Shown here piece by piece: positions 52,622 to 62,345 of a stretch of DNA of 64,000 nucleotides. Source of the stretch: Alphaproteobacteria bacterium (GTDB lineage: Bacteria; Pseudomonadota; Alphaproteobacteria; Rickettsiales; SXRF01); assembly GCA_020049775.1 (NCBI GenBank), contig JAGVLO010000002.1:1-64000 (forward strand), given 5' to 3'. Position 1 is the first letter of the stretch. The number at the start of each line of letters is the position of its first letter. The translations under genes were made by a program, and so were the position numbers. The notes under the pieces are model-generated. The model was not told the origin of the DNA, ran no database searches, and was given only the letters and a program-made list of their open reading frames with translations.

Positions 52622-54463
52622 TTACATTCCTATTGCCGTACGCAACATATAATACGCACCCAATATTGCAAAGGATAGCAGCAGACAACCCTCAACGCTC
52701 GCCAATACGTACCGCTTTTGTTTCCATAGTTTTTCCGTCAGCACACCTACCAGCGATAAAAACGCAATGATAACAGGAAACGTCATGCGGGCATCCTGTG
52801 TTCCCACTGTCATATTGATAAGACGATTGATAATCTGTGCGCTGACTGCAACAACAATCGCAATGACGAAAAAGCCATACCCACCGGAATGCCGCATCAT
52901 AATTGCCAACCATGCCGTGTAGGCAACAAGCGAGGTAAGCACCACGCTCAACCATATCGCTATCCTTGGATATGGCCACGTATCAAACCCAAACATTGAG
53001 GATTTTAGATATGAATGCCAAAAATACAGCCTGCCGCTTTCGTCCCTACCATAACTTAGGTATGGCTTGCTGAGTAATGTATCAAAATCGATAGTAGTGA
53101 ATTTCCAGAGATCATTTGTCGAATATTCGCTATCTCTTCCGGGATGGATATACATATTGCCAATAATGAATCCCAGCTCCGGCGCATCATTAAATTTGTG
53201 ATACAATGTGCGGCCAAAATTAAAGCCCCCGCCGATTATTACTAGAATCAGTGCAATAAAAATTACAGGCTTAAGGAAATGCCTCCAATCAACACGCTTA
53301 TGCACAAGTTCATACAAAACAACACCGCCGGCAATGCCAAGAGGCACTAACGCGGTAGTTTTGATAACCAGCATAATTCCACAAAGGCCAACGGCGAGCG
53401 CTAGATCTGTAGGTCTGCGCTGCTGGTACCAGCATAGCAGATAATAATTACTCGCTGCCCAGAATGGATAAATCATTAATTCATTGCTCATGCGGCCGAT
53501 AAGGGCCAAAAATAGCGGCCAGAACATAAAACTTGCCGAACACAAACACGCAAGCCATTTTAAAGAAATGGCTCTTCTAATGAATAAAAGCCCATACAGT
53601 ATGAATGCAAGTGTGCATAACATAGAAAAATGTCTTGCGGCGTCTAGAAACCCAAGCCCCATCCACGCGCCGACTCTTCCCCAGATAACAGCTATAAAAT
53701 AATACAGCGGCTGCTGGTAATATTGCCATCCATCCGGCGCGGGCGGAATTTTCCAGTATTTATTTACATAGCCAATATATGGGATGTGGCCCCACCAGTC
53801 AGGCCCGTGATAGTTGAACGAGGTGTAATAAAAGGCAACGATACAAATTGCCACGGATACTAATGACATCGCAATAACTGGAGCGGAAAACTTTAACCGC
53901 AACAATATCCAAGACCAAATAGCCCCCACCAAAAAGAAGGTGGATATTGCGCGGTGCATCTTTTGCTCAACCGGCAGAAGCAATGGATTTAGTGATATGC
54001 CATAATTGCCACCTTTTGAGTCCCGAACGAATGCCTCAATCTTATTAGTGCCTTCAACAAGTTCGCTGCTGAGATTTATAATTATGCCACGCGATAAATC
54101 GCAGCGCTGATGTTGTGTATAGCCCTCAAGACTATAGAACATGTTGTTTATGTATAGCTCCCTAAGGCAGTCATCTGCGATAATCTGAAACCACCCACTC
54201 TTGTGTGGTTTACCTTGCACTTCAATAATAAAGCGGTAATCCACATTTTTATCATCTGGGATATTCCCAGTCGAAGCACGTGATCTTGCAGAATACGGCA
54301 GCTTGATTTCATTCGGCCAGCTATCCGAATCAGCATTGGACTCCAGATCAACACTCTGGGCAGAAACAATTTGATAGACACCATATTCCCACGACACCTG
54401 CCATACGCAGTATGTAAGCAGAAAGAATACGGGTAAACACTTAAGGAATTTCGCAAGAGACAT
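52622..54463 (-). CDS. Membrane glycosyltransferase (GT-C fold) with extracytoplasmic beta-sandwich insert
   Basis: 613 residues. The first membrane helix (8-24) is followed by about 130 residues with the pattern of a PA14/galactose-binding beta-sandwich (GWFQIIADDCLRELYINN, LVEGTNKIEAFVRD). About ten further membrane helices follow. The first loop after helix 2-3 contains FNYHGPDWWGHIPY and PDGWQYYQQPLYYFI, the type of acidic and aromatic loop seen in PMT/ArnT-like GT-C enzymes. It probably transfers a sugar from a polyprenyl phosphate to a periplasmic acceptor. Substrate unknown. Confidence 0.78.
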   Translation of the reverse strand: MSLAKFLKCLPVFFLLTYCVWQVSWEYGVYQIVSAQSVDLESNADSDSWPNEIKLPYSARSRASTGNIPDDKNVDYRFIIEVQGKPHKSGWFQIIADDCLRELYINNMFYSLEGYTQHQRCDLSRGIIINLSSELVEGTNKIEAFVRDSKGGNYGISLNPLLLPVEQKMHRAISTFFLVGAIWSWILLRLKFSAPVIAMSLVSVAICIVAFYYTSFNYHGPDWWGHIPYIGYVNKYWKIPPAPDGWQYYQQPLYYFIAVIWGRVGAWMGLGFLDAARHFSMLCTLAFILYGLLFIRRAISLKWLACLCSASFMFWPLFLALIGRMSNELMIYPFWAASNYYLLCWYQQRRPTDLALAVGLCGIMLVIKTTALVPLGIAGGVVLYELVHKRVDWRHFLKPVIFIALILVIIGGGFNFGRTLYHKFNDAPELGFIIGNMYIHPGRDSEYSTNDLWKFTTIDFDTLLSKPYLSYGRDESGRLYFWHSYLKSSMFGFDTWPYPRIAIWLSVVLTSLVAYTAWLAIMMRHSGGYGFFVIAIVVAVSAQIINRLINMTVGTQDARMTFPVIIAFLSLVGVLTEKLWKQKRYVLASVEGCLLLSFAILGAYYMLRTAIGM

Positions 54464-54620
54464 ACAAAAATTATGCTAATGGATCGACCACATTATTAAG
54501 TTCATCAGACAGTCGGATTTTGCAGCCAGTTTACATAAATACCGCTTACAATACACACAAAAAACGCTATAAAACAAATGAATATTTGATACTATTGGCT
54601 TCATTTGTCGTTAGATTAAT

Positions 54621-55874
54621 ATGGGGGATGCGATGACGGTCACTGCCGCAACAGATCAAAAACCCGTATTTTACATATTATGTGGAAATGCAGCCTATAA
54701 CCGAGGTGACCGAGGCAATCTCTATAGCCAAATTACTTTAATTAAAAAGCATTTTCCTAATGTACAGTTGGTTTTTGACTCCGCCCAATATGGGCGAGAC
54801 CAGGAATGGTACGATGTACTCATATTAAAACGCAGCATTATTCCAAACAAACAGCAGCGAATCTGGCTCAAGAAAGCTGATATCGTCATCGTCGGCGGTG
54901 GCGCGCTGCTGGCAGATAATAGCTGCAGGCTGCTGGTGCCATACTGGTTCTTGTATATCTTTTATGTCAAAAAGCTGCTGGGCAAACCCGTCATGATCTG
55001 GGCAAACGGCCTGATATTGCAAACACGCGCCGGTAAATGGCTTGGGCGGCTGGCGCTCAATATGGCCGACTATATAACCGTACGCGATATAGGAAGCCTG
55101 CATACATGTCAGGAATTAAAGATTGAACGACCGACCGAGCAAACGGCAGATCCCGCCATATTACTAACAGCAGGTGACAAAAGCGAAGGTGAAGCAATCC
55201 TCAAGGCAGAAGGCATTCCAACAGACAGGCCTATCATATGCCTAAGCCCTACTTTCTGGCATTTTTACCATGACCAGAAAAGCTGGCTGCCCTACCCTAT
55301 GGGAAAACGCTTCTTTTCACCCCTAAACAAAAAATGGGAGATTCTGGAACGATACTTATATGCCATGTCCAGACTCGCTCAGCTACTGGCACAAGAGCAT
55401 TCTGCCACTATATTGCTGATGCCACGTTACGCAGCAGCCGAATGGGATGACGTTTCCTTCTGCAAACAAATCGCCGAAGAATCAGGGCTGAATGACAAAA
55501 TTCATATCATGGCGAATGATAGCTACCCACCTGAGCAATTTTTTGCACTGTGGAAATGTTTTAGTCTCAACATCAGCGTTGCGCTGCATGATGCAATATT
55601 TGCCACCGTTATGGACTGCCCGGTCCTCCACCTTCACTACGAAAGCAAAGGCAAAGACTTTTTTGACGCGCTGGATACCCCCGAACAGTTGATGCCATGG
55701 ACCACGCTTTTTGATCATGAGGGGCCGGAGCGCATTGCAAAGCGCGCGACACGAATATTATCTAACTGGCATATAACAATGCCTAAACGAGCAGACAACA
55801 TAAACCATATGAAAACACTGGCCTTACGCAATGTGGATGTATTGAAACAGCTCTATGCAGAAATTTCTGCATGA
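54621..55874 (+). CDS. Polysaccharide pyruvyl transferase family protein
   Basis: 417 residues; the first ATG is 54621, but ATG at 54633 has the better upstream GGGGGA. Motifs of the WcaK/PssM-like family are GNAAYNRGDRGNLYS at the N-terminus, DIVIVGGGALLADNS, and a later C-terminal half with SVALHDAIFATVMDCPVLHLHYE. By family it adds pyruvate ketal groups to surface sugars or related small-donor transfers. The next gene overlaps its stop by ATGA, so the two are coupled. Confidence 0.85.
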   Translation: MGDAMTVTAATDQKPVFYILCGNAAYNRGDRGNLYSQITLIKKHFPNVQLVFDSAQYGRDQEWYDVLILKRSIIPNKQQRIWLKKADIVIVGGGALLADNSCRLLVPYWFLYIFYVKKLLGKPVMIWANGLILQTRAGKWLGRLALNMADYITVRDIGSLHTCQELKIERPTEQTADPAILLTAGDKSEGEAILKAEGIPTDRPIICLSPTFWHFYHDQKSWLPYPMGKRFFSPLNKKWEILERYLYAMSRLAQLLAQEHSATILLMPRYAAAEWDDVSFCKQIAEESGLNDKIHIMANDSYPPEQFFALWKCFSLNISVALHDAIFATVMDCPVLHLHYESKGKDFFDALDTPEQLMPWTTLFDHEGPERIAKRATRILSNWHITMPKRADNINHMKTLALRNVDVLKQLYAEISA

Positions 55875-57100
55875 GAGCATTTAAACAACCGCCATCTGTA
55901 AAATTTAACCGGTACACTATCTGTTTTTCTGTTCTGGTGCTGGCACTGGTGGCAAGCGTGGCCCTCAGAATTTATTTAATGTCAAGCTGGCAGGATAATG
56001 ATTTCAAGTTTTTCAGCCATTATATCTATAAAATGCGTAATGACGCCTTCGGAGATATAATGTCCACGCATTTTACAAAACTCAGCACAGCATACCTGTA
56101 CCTTCTCTACCCGCTCACCGTGCTTGAAACACCTTTGCTCTATCCTTTTAAATGCATGATTGCACTGTTTGACTATCTTTCGGCATTCTGGTGTTTTCTT
56201 ATTATCAGGCTTCGGTTCACAAGACCTTCACTCATGCCGCTTCTGGCGGCCACACTGGTCGCCTTTGCTCCGGTATCTCCCATGGTATCAAGCGTATGGG
56301 GACAATTAGACGGCGTATATACTTCGTTCCTGTTTGGCAGTGTCTATTTCCTGATGCACTGTCATTCCCCGCAGGCAGGCAAGCATGACGGCTTGTGGGC
56401 AATGCTCATGTTCTCGCTGGCATTCTGCTTTAAGCTCCAGTCCATACTGATAATTCCGGCATTATGTTTCTTTATTGCCTGCGGCACGTTACGCGTACGA
56501 TATGCAATCATACCCGTGGCCGTGTATGTGCTGATTCAGCTGCCCCGCTTTCTGGTCGGCTACCCTGTCGGGAATCTCTTTACCGGTTACGTCGAGCAGG
56601 TAAATACATTTTACGGAATCGCCGTCGATGCGCCTAACATGTATCTGTTGCTCCAGAAATACACGACCCAGGAATGGCGCATGGCGGCAGACAACTTCGG
56701 CACTTACACGGGTCATATATTATGCCTGCTGGCACTGTGGGCAGGCAGCCGCGTTAAGTATATGAAACTATCGTCCGCCTTTGTGTTGCTAACCTGCACA
56801 CTCAGTTTATTACTTGCTACATATGTCATCACAAGAATGCATGCACGATATTTCTACCCGGCTGATTTAATATCAATTGCCATGGCATTTTATTTCCCAC
56901 GCCTGTGGTATGTGCCTTTAATAGCAAATCTCGCTGGCGCATTGAGCTATCTCCCACGCTTCATGATGCACGAGTATATGTTCATTCCCCTGCATTGGCT
57001 TGCGATACTAGTGCTAATTGCTATTGTTGTTATAGCCCGACAGTGGATAATACTCTATAAGAGGCTTTATGCTAGTGACAAATCAGATGCTCTGCGCTAG
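55871..57100 (+). CDS. Membrane glycosyltransferase (Gpi18/PIG-M-like GT-C)
   Basis: 409 residues with about ten membrane segments. The loop DNDFKFFSHYIYKM after the first helix carries the acidic motif of GT-C mannosyltransferases. SSVWGQLDGVYTSF (typical WGQ.D.) and FKLQSILIIPAL follow, as in the Gpi18-like bacterial family. It probably adds mannose or a related hexose from a lipid donor. It overlaps the previous gene by four bases, so the pair likely works in one surface-glycan pathway. Confidence 0.82.
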   Translation: MRAFKQPPSVKFNRYTICFSVLVLALVASVALRIYLMSSWQDNDFKFFSHYIYKMRNDAFGDIMSTHFTKLSTAYLYLLYPLTVLETPLLYPFKCMIALFDYLSAFWCFLIIRLRFTRPSLMPLLAATLVAFAPVSPMVSSVWGQLDGVYTSFLFGSVYFLMHCHSPQAGKHDGLWAMLMFSLAFCFKLQSILIIPALCFFIACGTLRVRYAIIPVAVYVLIQLPRFLVGYPVGNLFTGYVEQVNTFYGIAVDAPNMYLLLQKYTTQEWRMAADNFGTYTGHILCLLALWAGSRVKYMKLSSAFVLLTCTLSLLLATYVITRMHARYFYPADLISIAMAFYFPRLWYVPLIANLAGALSYLPRFMMHEYMFIPLHWLAILVLIAIVVIARQWIILYKRLYASDKSDALR

Positions 57101-57136
57101 AGCATGAACAGGCTATTATCTTACCAAGGAGTTTGT

Positions 57137-57646
57137 ATGCGTCATTTGCTCACGCCTGCTGTTGTTGCCATAGCAATATCGGCCAGCGCCTGTACTATCC
57201 AGCAAAATGACGGTAAAACCGAAGCCGTCTTTTCTCCCCTGGTTGCAGCCAGCCAGCCATGGCATGTTTCGCAGCAGTTTCTCGATGGCAATGGCGACCG
57301 TATCTGTACCATTTCCGCAGGAGAAGTTGACGTAACACAGCGCAAGAACGCAGGCGGCATCGCACTTCAGGTCGCAACCTCAAGACACCTGATACCGGGC
57401 TACCGGTATAAAATACTGCTGGCCGGCCACAGCTATGAAACAGTGGAAGACTGGTTCCTCCCCGATGAATCCAGAAAGATTATTGACGCTATGCTGCAAA
57501 GTGACAAGCTTTACACTGAATTTCGTGAGCGTGGCACGCGTGGCCAAGGCAGCGCCATCAAGGTTACCAGTAACGTAATATCGCTTAAGGGGTTTAACCT
57601 GCTATACAAAAACTGTACGGACTACATCAACTCCAAACGGAAATAA
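57137..57646 (+). CDS. Predicted lipoprotein, unassigned
   Basis: 169 residues from ATG at 57137, with AAGGAG upstream (57125-57130). The open frame extends to 57104, but that start lacks a ribosome site and would spoil the signal peptide. The signal peptide ends in ISASAC. The mature part is polar with two further Cys and has no recognisable domain. It is 36 bases after the GT-C gene on the same strand. Confidence 0.7.
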   Translation: MRHLLTPAVVAIAISASACTIQQNDGKTEAVFSPLVAASQPWHVSQQFLDGNGDRICTISAGEVDVTQRKNAGGIALQVATSRHLIPGYRYKILLAGHSYETVEDWFLPDESRKIIDAMLQSDKLYTEFRERGTRGQGSAIKVTSNVISLKGFNLLYKNCTDYINSKRK

Positions 57647-57649
57647 GCT

Positions 57650-58456
57650 TTACTCCTGAGAGCGCCCTCGGCTTGCATATATTTCCTTCGCACGCCTAAT
57701 TTCTGACAGCACGTTTTTCATGACGTTATCGGAAACTTGCGCCACATCGCTTACGCCTGCGGCAACAAGACCCTTCTGCAGACCTGCACGTATGGCCTGC
57801 CTTGCCTCGTGATCTGACAGATCCGAACTCATCTCATAAGGCAGAATGGAAACTGACGCCTTCTCATCACGCGCATGCCGGATGGAGTCCATCACCATGT
57901 CAGACACAGCCAGTAATTGTAATGCGCCATTACTGGTATAATGGTCCGTGTAGCTGTCAATGAGGCTAATGCCAATGGCCGTCCTAAGTATGCTATCGGG
58001 AAGCACCATACGCGAACGCTGAGTTATTTGCTGCTGTGTCAGTAATTCTTCCTTTGGTGCTGTAGGGTTTAGCTCGTACATACGCCTTACAGCCATGCCG
58101 AAGCCAGTGAGATTACCGATTTCATCCGTGTTTTCGGCAATCCTCTTTAGCTGGCGCAAAGTAACCTCAACTTCATTGACTATGGCCTTAGGCCCAAGCT
58201 CCTGCCAGTAATTGGCATCATAAGGAGTAAAGCGCATTCTGTTGTCGTTCATGTCGGAACGCACGTTCGCGGATTTTACGCTGTACCCGTTATTGGCGAA
58301 CAGGTGGCTGAGCAGCATATAGACAGCGGCGCCCCTTCCGAAGTTATCTTCGCCATCAACCTGCAGGAATAAATTTTCATCATTGAAATAACAGCTGAAG
58401 GTCGTGCCATCAATGGTCACTACAAACTGCCGTTCATCTCCCTGATGACGTGGCAT
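57650..58456 (-). CDS. Unassigned protein
   Basis: 268 residues; no family recognised. The first 60 residues look like a beta-rich domain (FVVTIDGTTFSCYFNDENLFLQV). The rest is mainly helical with no membrane segment. It converges on the lipoprotein gene with a three-base gap and is 28 bases after the methyltransferase gene, so it is likely co-transcribed with it. Confidence 0.65.
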   Translation of the reverse strand: MPRHQGDERQFVVTIDGTTFSCYFNDENLFLQVDGEDNFGRGAAVYMLLSHLFANNGYSVKSANVRSDMNDNRMRFTPYDANYWQELGPKAIVNEVEVTLRQLKRIAENTDEIGNLTGFGMAVRRMYELNPTAPKEELLTQQQITQRSRMVLPDSILRTAIGISLIDSYTDHYTSNGALQLLAVSDMVMDSIRHARDEKASVSILPYEMSSDLSDHEARQAIRAGLQKGLVAAGVSDVAQVSDNVMKNVLSEIRRAKEIYASRGRSQE

Positions 58457-58484
58457 TGCACCTCCCGCATTAATTTAGTCAGTA

Positions 58485-59033
58485 TTATCCCATCACTATT
58501 TTTGGCTTCACAATAAGCCAAAAACCATTGCCCATAATTTGGTGGGCCTGTAATTGTACCACCTCAAAATATTCAACAAATTTCTTCAGCCACCACGAAC
58601 TGGGATTTTGAATCAGGTGTGCATTACGCCCATCCGACAACACTTTTCCCGCCGGCCCCATATGCACCGAATAAAAGCCGAGATTGGTGGTGATTTTGGC
58701 GAGTTCACCAATTACATTATCGATCAGTTCCGGCTCGATATGTTCCAGCACATCGATACAGCAAACAAGATCAGCGTTTTTTGGCTCACCATATTCAGGA
58801 AATGCCGGATCATATGGAAAATAGTCAAAACCGGAAACACCTGCCTGTGTTAAGGCCTTCAGCAAATTTTGTTTGCCGGCCCCATAATCCGCCACCGACT
58901 TGACCCCTGTCTTTTTGATAATTTCTGCGACAATCGGTGCAAAATGCAATGAAGCAACGCCATAATTCGGGTTTTGGTGCAGCTCCTGCTGGAGCTTGCG
59001 GTAACCTTCGGTAATGGTTTGGCTTTGTGGCAT
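58485..59033 (-). CDS. Class I SAM-dependent methyltransferase
   Basis: 182 residues. Motif I VADYGAGKQNLLKAL and motif post-II DLVCCIDVLEHIEPELID match Rossmann-fold methyltransferases. The N-terminus is a short helix. Substrate unknown; small-molecule or glycan methylation would both fit the neighbourhood. Confidence 0.8.
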   Translation of the reverse strand: MPQSQTITEGYRKLQQELHQNPNYGVASLHFAPIVAEIIKKTGVKSVADYGAGKQNLLKALTQAGVSGFDYFPYDPAFPEYGEPKNADLVCCIDVLEHIEPELIDNVIGELAKITTNLGFYSVHMGPAGKVLSDGRNAHLIQNPSSWWLKKFVEYFEVVQLQAHQIMGNGFWLIVKPKIVMG

Positions 59034-59093
59034 TATGCATGCTCCATGTGTTAATGCACAGTCAGCAATGGTCTGCTATCCAGACCATATCAC

Positions 59094-59684
59094 CTACTGT
59101 GTAATTTTATACTCCATTTTTTCTACTTCCGGCTTGCACTGGCTAGCGCGCGGCGCTTTATGGTCGAATGCGTTCTTCTCGACATGCAGCGTGTCACCGT
59201 CAATCCTGGCATTCTTGAAACAAGGCACAAAAGTATCTGATACAAGGGTTAGCACATGCACCTTTCGTGCATCCGGTTTTAGCATGTCTGGTCTTACCTG
59301 CCGCTCGTCAATGCGGTATGCTGCCAGTTCATTACCGCTGTGATGCACGATGAACAGACCGCTGGACGTCTTGCCGATAACCTTGTAGCCAAAACTTTCA
59401 CCCTCTACTTCAGTGGAAACAACGCCATTTTTTATATCCACCGGTTTTTCATGGAAGGCCCAGTTGCTCTTCTGGCACTCCTCCAGCACGATGGATTTGA
59501 CAATGATGTCCTTGTCGCTCTGCCACGGGCGCATCCGGCTGATGCACACAGGATTAATCACCTCGCCATTTACGCTGAAGCCCCCGAATTTCTCGACCGA
59601 CTTGGTTGGCAGTGCTGTCTGCGCCTGTGCCTGAGGCACAGAAGCCATCATTACCAATACTGCGGAAACAAATATTCTGCTCAT
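59094..59684 (-). CDS. Unassigned secreted protein
   Basis: 196 residues. The signal peptide ends in VPQAQA. The mature part is mixed alpha/beta with three Cys and no recognisable domain. The ribosome site AGGAG stands about nine bases before the ATG. The leader bases CAGGAGTGTG are shared with the 754-residue protein gene just upstream. Confidence 0.65.
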   Translation of the reverse strand: MSRIFVSAVLVMMASVPQAQAQTALPTKSVEKFGGFSVNGEVINPVCISRMRPWQSDKDIIVKSIVLEECQKSNWAFHEKPVDIKNGVVSTEVEGESFGYKVIGKTSSGLFIVHHSGNELAAYRIDERQVRPDMLKPDARKVHVLTLVSDTFVPCFKNARIDGDTLHVEKNAFDHKAPRASQCKPEVEKMEYKITQ

Positions 59685-59762
59685 ATACGCACACTCCTGA
59701 ATAATTCGGTATCCGGAAGCTATGCTAATTTATTGGCTCAGACAATACTAAAAATTACAGGA

Positions 59763-62027
59763 CTAGCCGCGCCCTGCGCCAGTAGCAGCGACAGGTTTAT
59801 CAACCACATCACGGCCGGAGTTACCCATGGCGTTATCGTAATATGCGAGCATAGCCTTTACCTCAGGCCCTTCGACCATATCCAGTGGGGGAACACCGAT
59901 CTGTTGGCGCATTTCAAGCCTGCGCATGAATGAATCTCGGTATTTATGCAGATTGTCGTCGCTCCGTACAGGCGACTCACCACGCTTCTCAGCACGTTTA
60001 TACATGGTAGAATAATCCATACCCGGCGTCTTGCCTTCAGCAACCTGATCTTTGATACGTTCATCAGTCAAAATTGGGTCAAGGACCGTTTCCTTGAATT
60101 CCAGCCACGGCATATCAGGATTGGTAAACGAACGTATGAACTGTTTGCGTTCATTTTCCGAAAGCCCAAACTCGTCTGCGATTATGGTCAGGTTTTGCAC
60201 CATAAAGAGGTCGTCAACTTTGTATTCATCCTGCAGGCTGTTGCGTAACCCTTCTATCAGTGATTTGCGCTCCTTTACCGTTGCAGCAGGCAGCACAAAC
60301 CCGTCAGGGTTTCTGTCAAACTTCTGTACCTGGTCGGTGATATGCGCCACGACATCGTCGACAAAGCCTTTGCTGCCAAGTCGCCAGCCAAGTCGCCAGC
60401 CGCTGTTTGCGCTATAGCCGGACATAGCCTCAGGGTCACGCAGCATTTCCGTCATAGTGCTGCGCCTGTCGGCAATCTTCGGGCCCGCATTGGTCAGTGC
60501 ATACGGACGATCAGGATTGGTAGGCTCTAGCGGGCGTTCCGGATTGGTCCAGCGCGGGTCGATATCGGCGAATACAAAATTTTCCGATGCAAGCGTCTTA
60601 CGCGCCTTCTCGGCGCCCTGTTCATGGCTTGTTTTTTTATCGGCAGCATCGGTGAGGTCTGCCACCAGCTCTGCCACCAGCGGGCTGAAACGATCGCGTA
60701 TCATAGACAATGAATTATTCAGGCCAGCAACTTCAGGCCCCCCATCTTCCGCAAGGTCATGCAACACAAGGATGGTGGCGACAATCGGGCGTAGCGCCTC
60801 ACCCAACCCGCGAGACCCCGTAGAGAAAGTCTGCGTAAGGTGGCCGATAATAGAGTTATTACCCTTGCGGTAGCCGTTATGGTGATAGCGTGATGCCTCC
60901 ATCAGTGCCTTGATAAGGGTGGCGTTTGCATTTTCCTGCCCTTTTACCGCAAAGTTCATCACAGGCAGGTCACGATGGAACATGGCCAGTGCCTGCCCGT
61001 TGCGATTACCTTCCGGACCTTCATAGCCAACCATGCGCGATGCGTCCATAGCACCAGCAAGCACCTGATCTACAATTGCCACCTGACGGTTACGTACAGG
61101 ATCTGAGACAGCCTTTTCCAGCCCGTTCAAGGTTAATGCCGCTTTCACTTCTTTTTGTTTTTTAGCCAACAGTTCATCCTGCGCAAGTGCAGGATTTTCA
61201 GAATCGAGACCCAACGCTGAAAGCTTTGCGGCCAGTTCTTTTTTAATAACGTCATGATCTTTCGGAGGCACATGTGTGTAGCCCTCTATAGCTTCCAGTA
61301 CACGATAGGATTTTATCCTGACGACTTCTTTCAATTCCGCTGATTTTATCGCCAGCACTGCGTTAGTATATGCCGGATCAATAGATTGTAGCAGTGCCTG
61401 CTTTTCTCCGTCGGTCTTGCTGCCCATTGCATCATCAAAACTTTTCATGGCGTCCTGCAACCCATGCAACTTTTCCAGCACGGCGTCACCAAAACGTTCG
61501 CGCACAACCTTGTCATCTACTTTCTGGGTTTTCCCTTCGTCTAGTTGCAGACTTTTCAGGGTTTTACCCACTGTTTTATAAATGGTGGTAGCGATAATCA
61601 CGTCATCGGCTATGGCGGAGCGTGATTCATCATATTTACCATCTGCATTGATGCGCGCACCATAGGTCATGCCGACTTCAAGTATAGCCTCATTAATGGC
61701 CGAACCGATTTTGGGAAGAATATTGCTGTTAAATTTATCTTTGCGTGCATCAAGTGCTTCACCCGTCGCCAGTTTCGGATACATCCTGGCCAGTTCTCTC
61801 CATACGTCGGGATGCATAGGAATTTTGGGGTTGTAGCTTTTCACTCCATTGATATCTTGTAACTCTGCAATATCAGACAGAGGTAGTGATTGTTCCTGCT
61901 CGGCTTGCGCCCATACCTTGTTTGCTTTTTCTGAGAACGCACCAAGTATGCTGCGCTCTGTGTTCAAAGTATCACCCAGCAGTTCAAATGCCCTGTAAAG
62001 CTTGGCTTTAAAACTCAGTTCACTCAT
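59763..62027 (-). CDS. Large cytoplasmic protein with an HD-like motif
   Basis: 754 residues; largely helical, no signal peptide or membrane helix. Near residue 423 it has LVLHDLAEDGG, then FSPLVAELVADLTDA. This resembles the ALLHDVVEDT...V..LVDGVTKL region of RelA/SpoT-type HD domains, and HH at about 377 could supply further ligands. A phosphohydrolase of the HD superfamily is therefore possible, but the upstream His of the domain is not clear. The C-terminus ends GAGRG. The ribosome site AGGAG is well placed. It faces the deaminase-like gene across a divergent 318-base gap. Confidence 0.65.
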   Translation of the reverse strand: MSELSFKAKLYRAFELLGDTLNTERSILGAFSEKANKVWAQAEQEQSLPLSDIAELQDINGVKSYNPKIPMHPDVWRELARMYPKLATGEALDARKDKFNSNILPKIGSAINEAILEVGMTYGARINADGKYDESRSAIADDVIIATTIYKTVGKTLKSLQLDEGKTQKVDDKVVRERFGDAVLEKLHGLQDAMKSFDDAMGSKTDGEKQALLQSIDPAYTNAVLAIKSAELKEVVRIKSYRVLEAIEGYTHVPPKDHDVIKKELAAKLSALGLDSENPALAQDELLAKKQKEVKAALTLNGLEKAVSDPVRNRQVAIVDQVLAGAMDASRMVGYEGPEGNRNGQALAMFHRDLPVMNFAVKGQENANATLIKALMEASRYHHNGYRKGNNSIIGHLTQTFSTGSRGLGEALRPIVATILVLHDLAEDGGPEVAGLNNSLSMIRDRFSPLVAELVADLTDAADKKTSHEQGAEKARKTLASENFVFADIDPRWTNPERPLEPTNPDRPYALTNAGPKIADRRSTMTEMLRDPEAMSGYSANSGWRLGWRLGSKGFVDDVVAHITDQVQKFDRNPDGFVLPAATVKERKSLIEGLRNSLQDEYKVDDLFMVQNLTIIADEFGLSENERKQFIRSFTNPDMPWLEFKETVLDPILTDERIKDQVAEGKTPGMDYSTMYKRAEKRGESPVRSDDNLHKYRDSFMRRLEMRQQIGVPPLDMVEGPEVKAMLAYYDNAMGNSGRDVVDKPVAATGAGRG

Positions 62028-62345
62028 GTAACCACACTCCTGTAATTTTTATTTGCCAACCGTATAAAATATTCATACTACACGGTATGATTTTAAATTG
62101 TCTAATATATAAATATGACAATGTCATGACCGTGTTTATGCACGTCAATGAATTCTAGATGTTAATCTTTAAAATAGTAATAAGGCCTGCCAGCAAGCAT
62201 ATTATTAATCAATTGATATGTATTAATATATTTCTATTCGTTATACTTTTTTCTTGATAATCTTCTGCGAACTTTCATAAATAATTAATTAATAAAATGC
62301 TATATTCTCTCAGGATTTGTTAATGTTTTGGAATGGTGGATAGTT
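62028..62345. other. Gene-free divergent intergenic region
   Basis: Strongly AT-rich 318 bases between two divergent genes. It holds several TTAATTAAT-type strings. I find no CtrA box, RNA gene or small ORF I could defend. Promoters for both genes are expected here. Confidence 0.5.
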
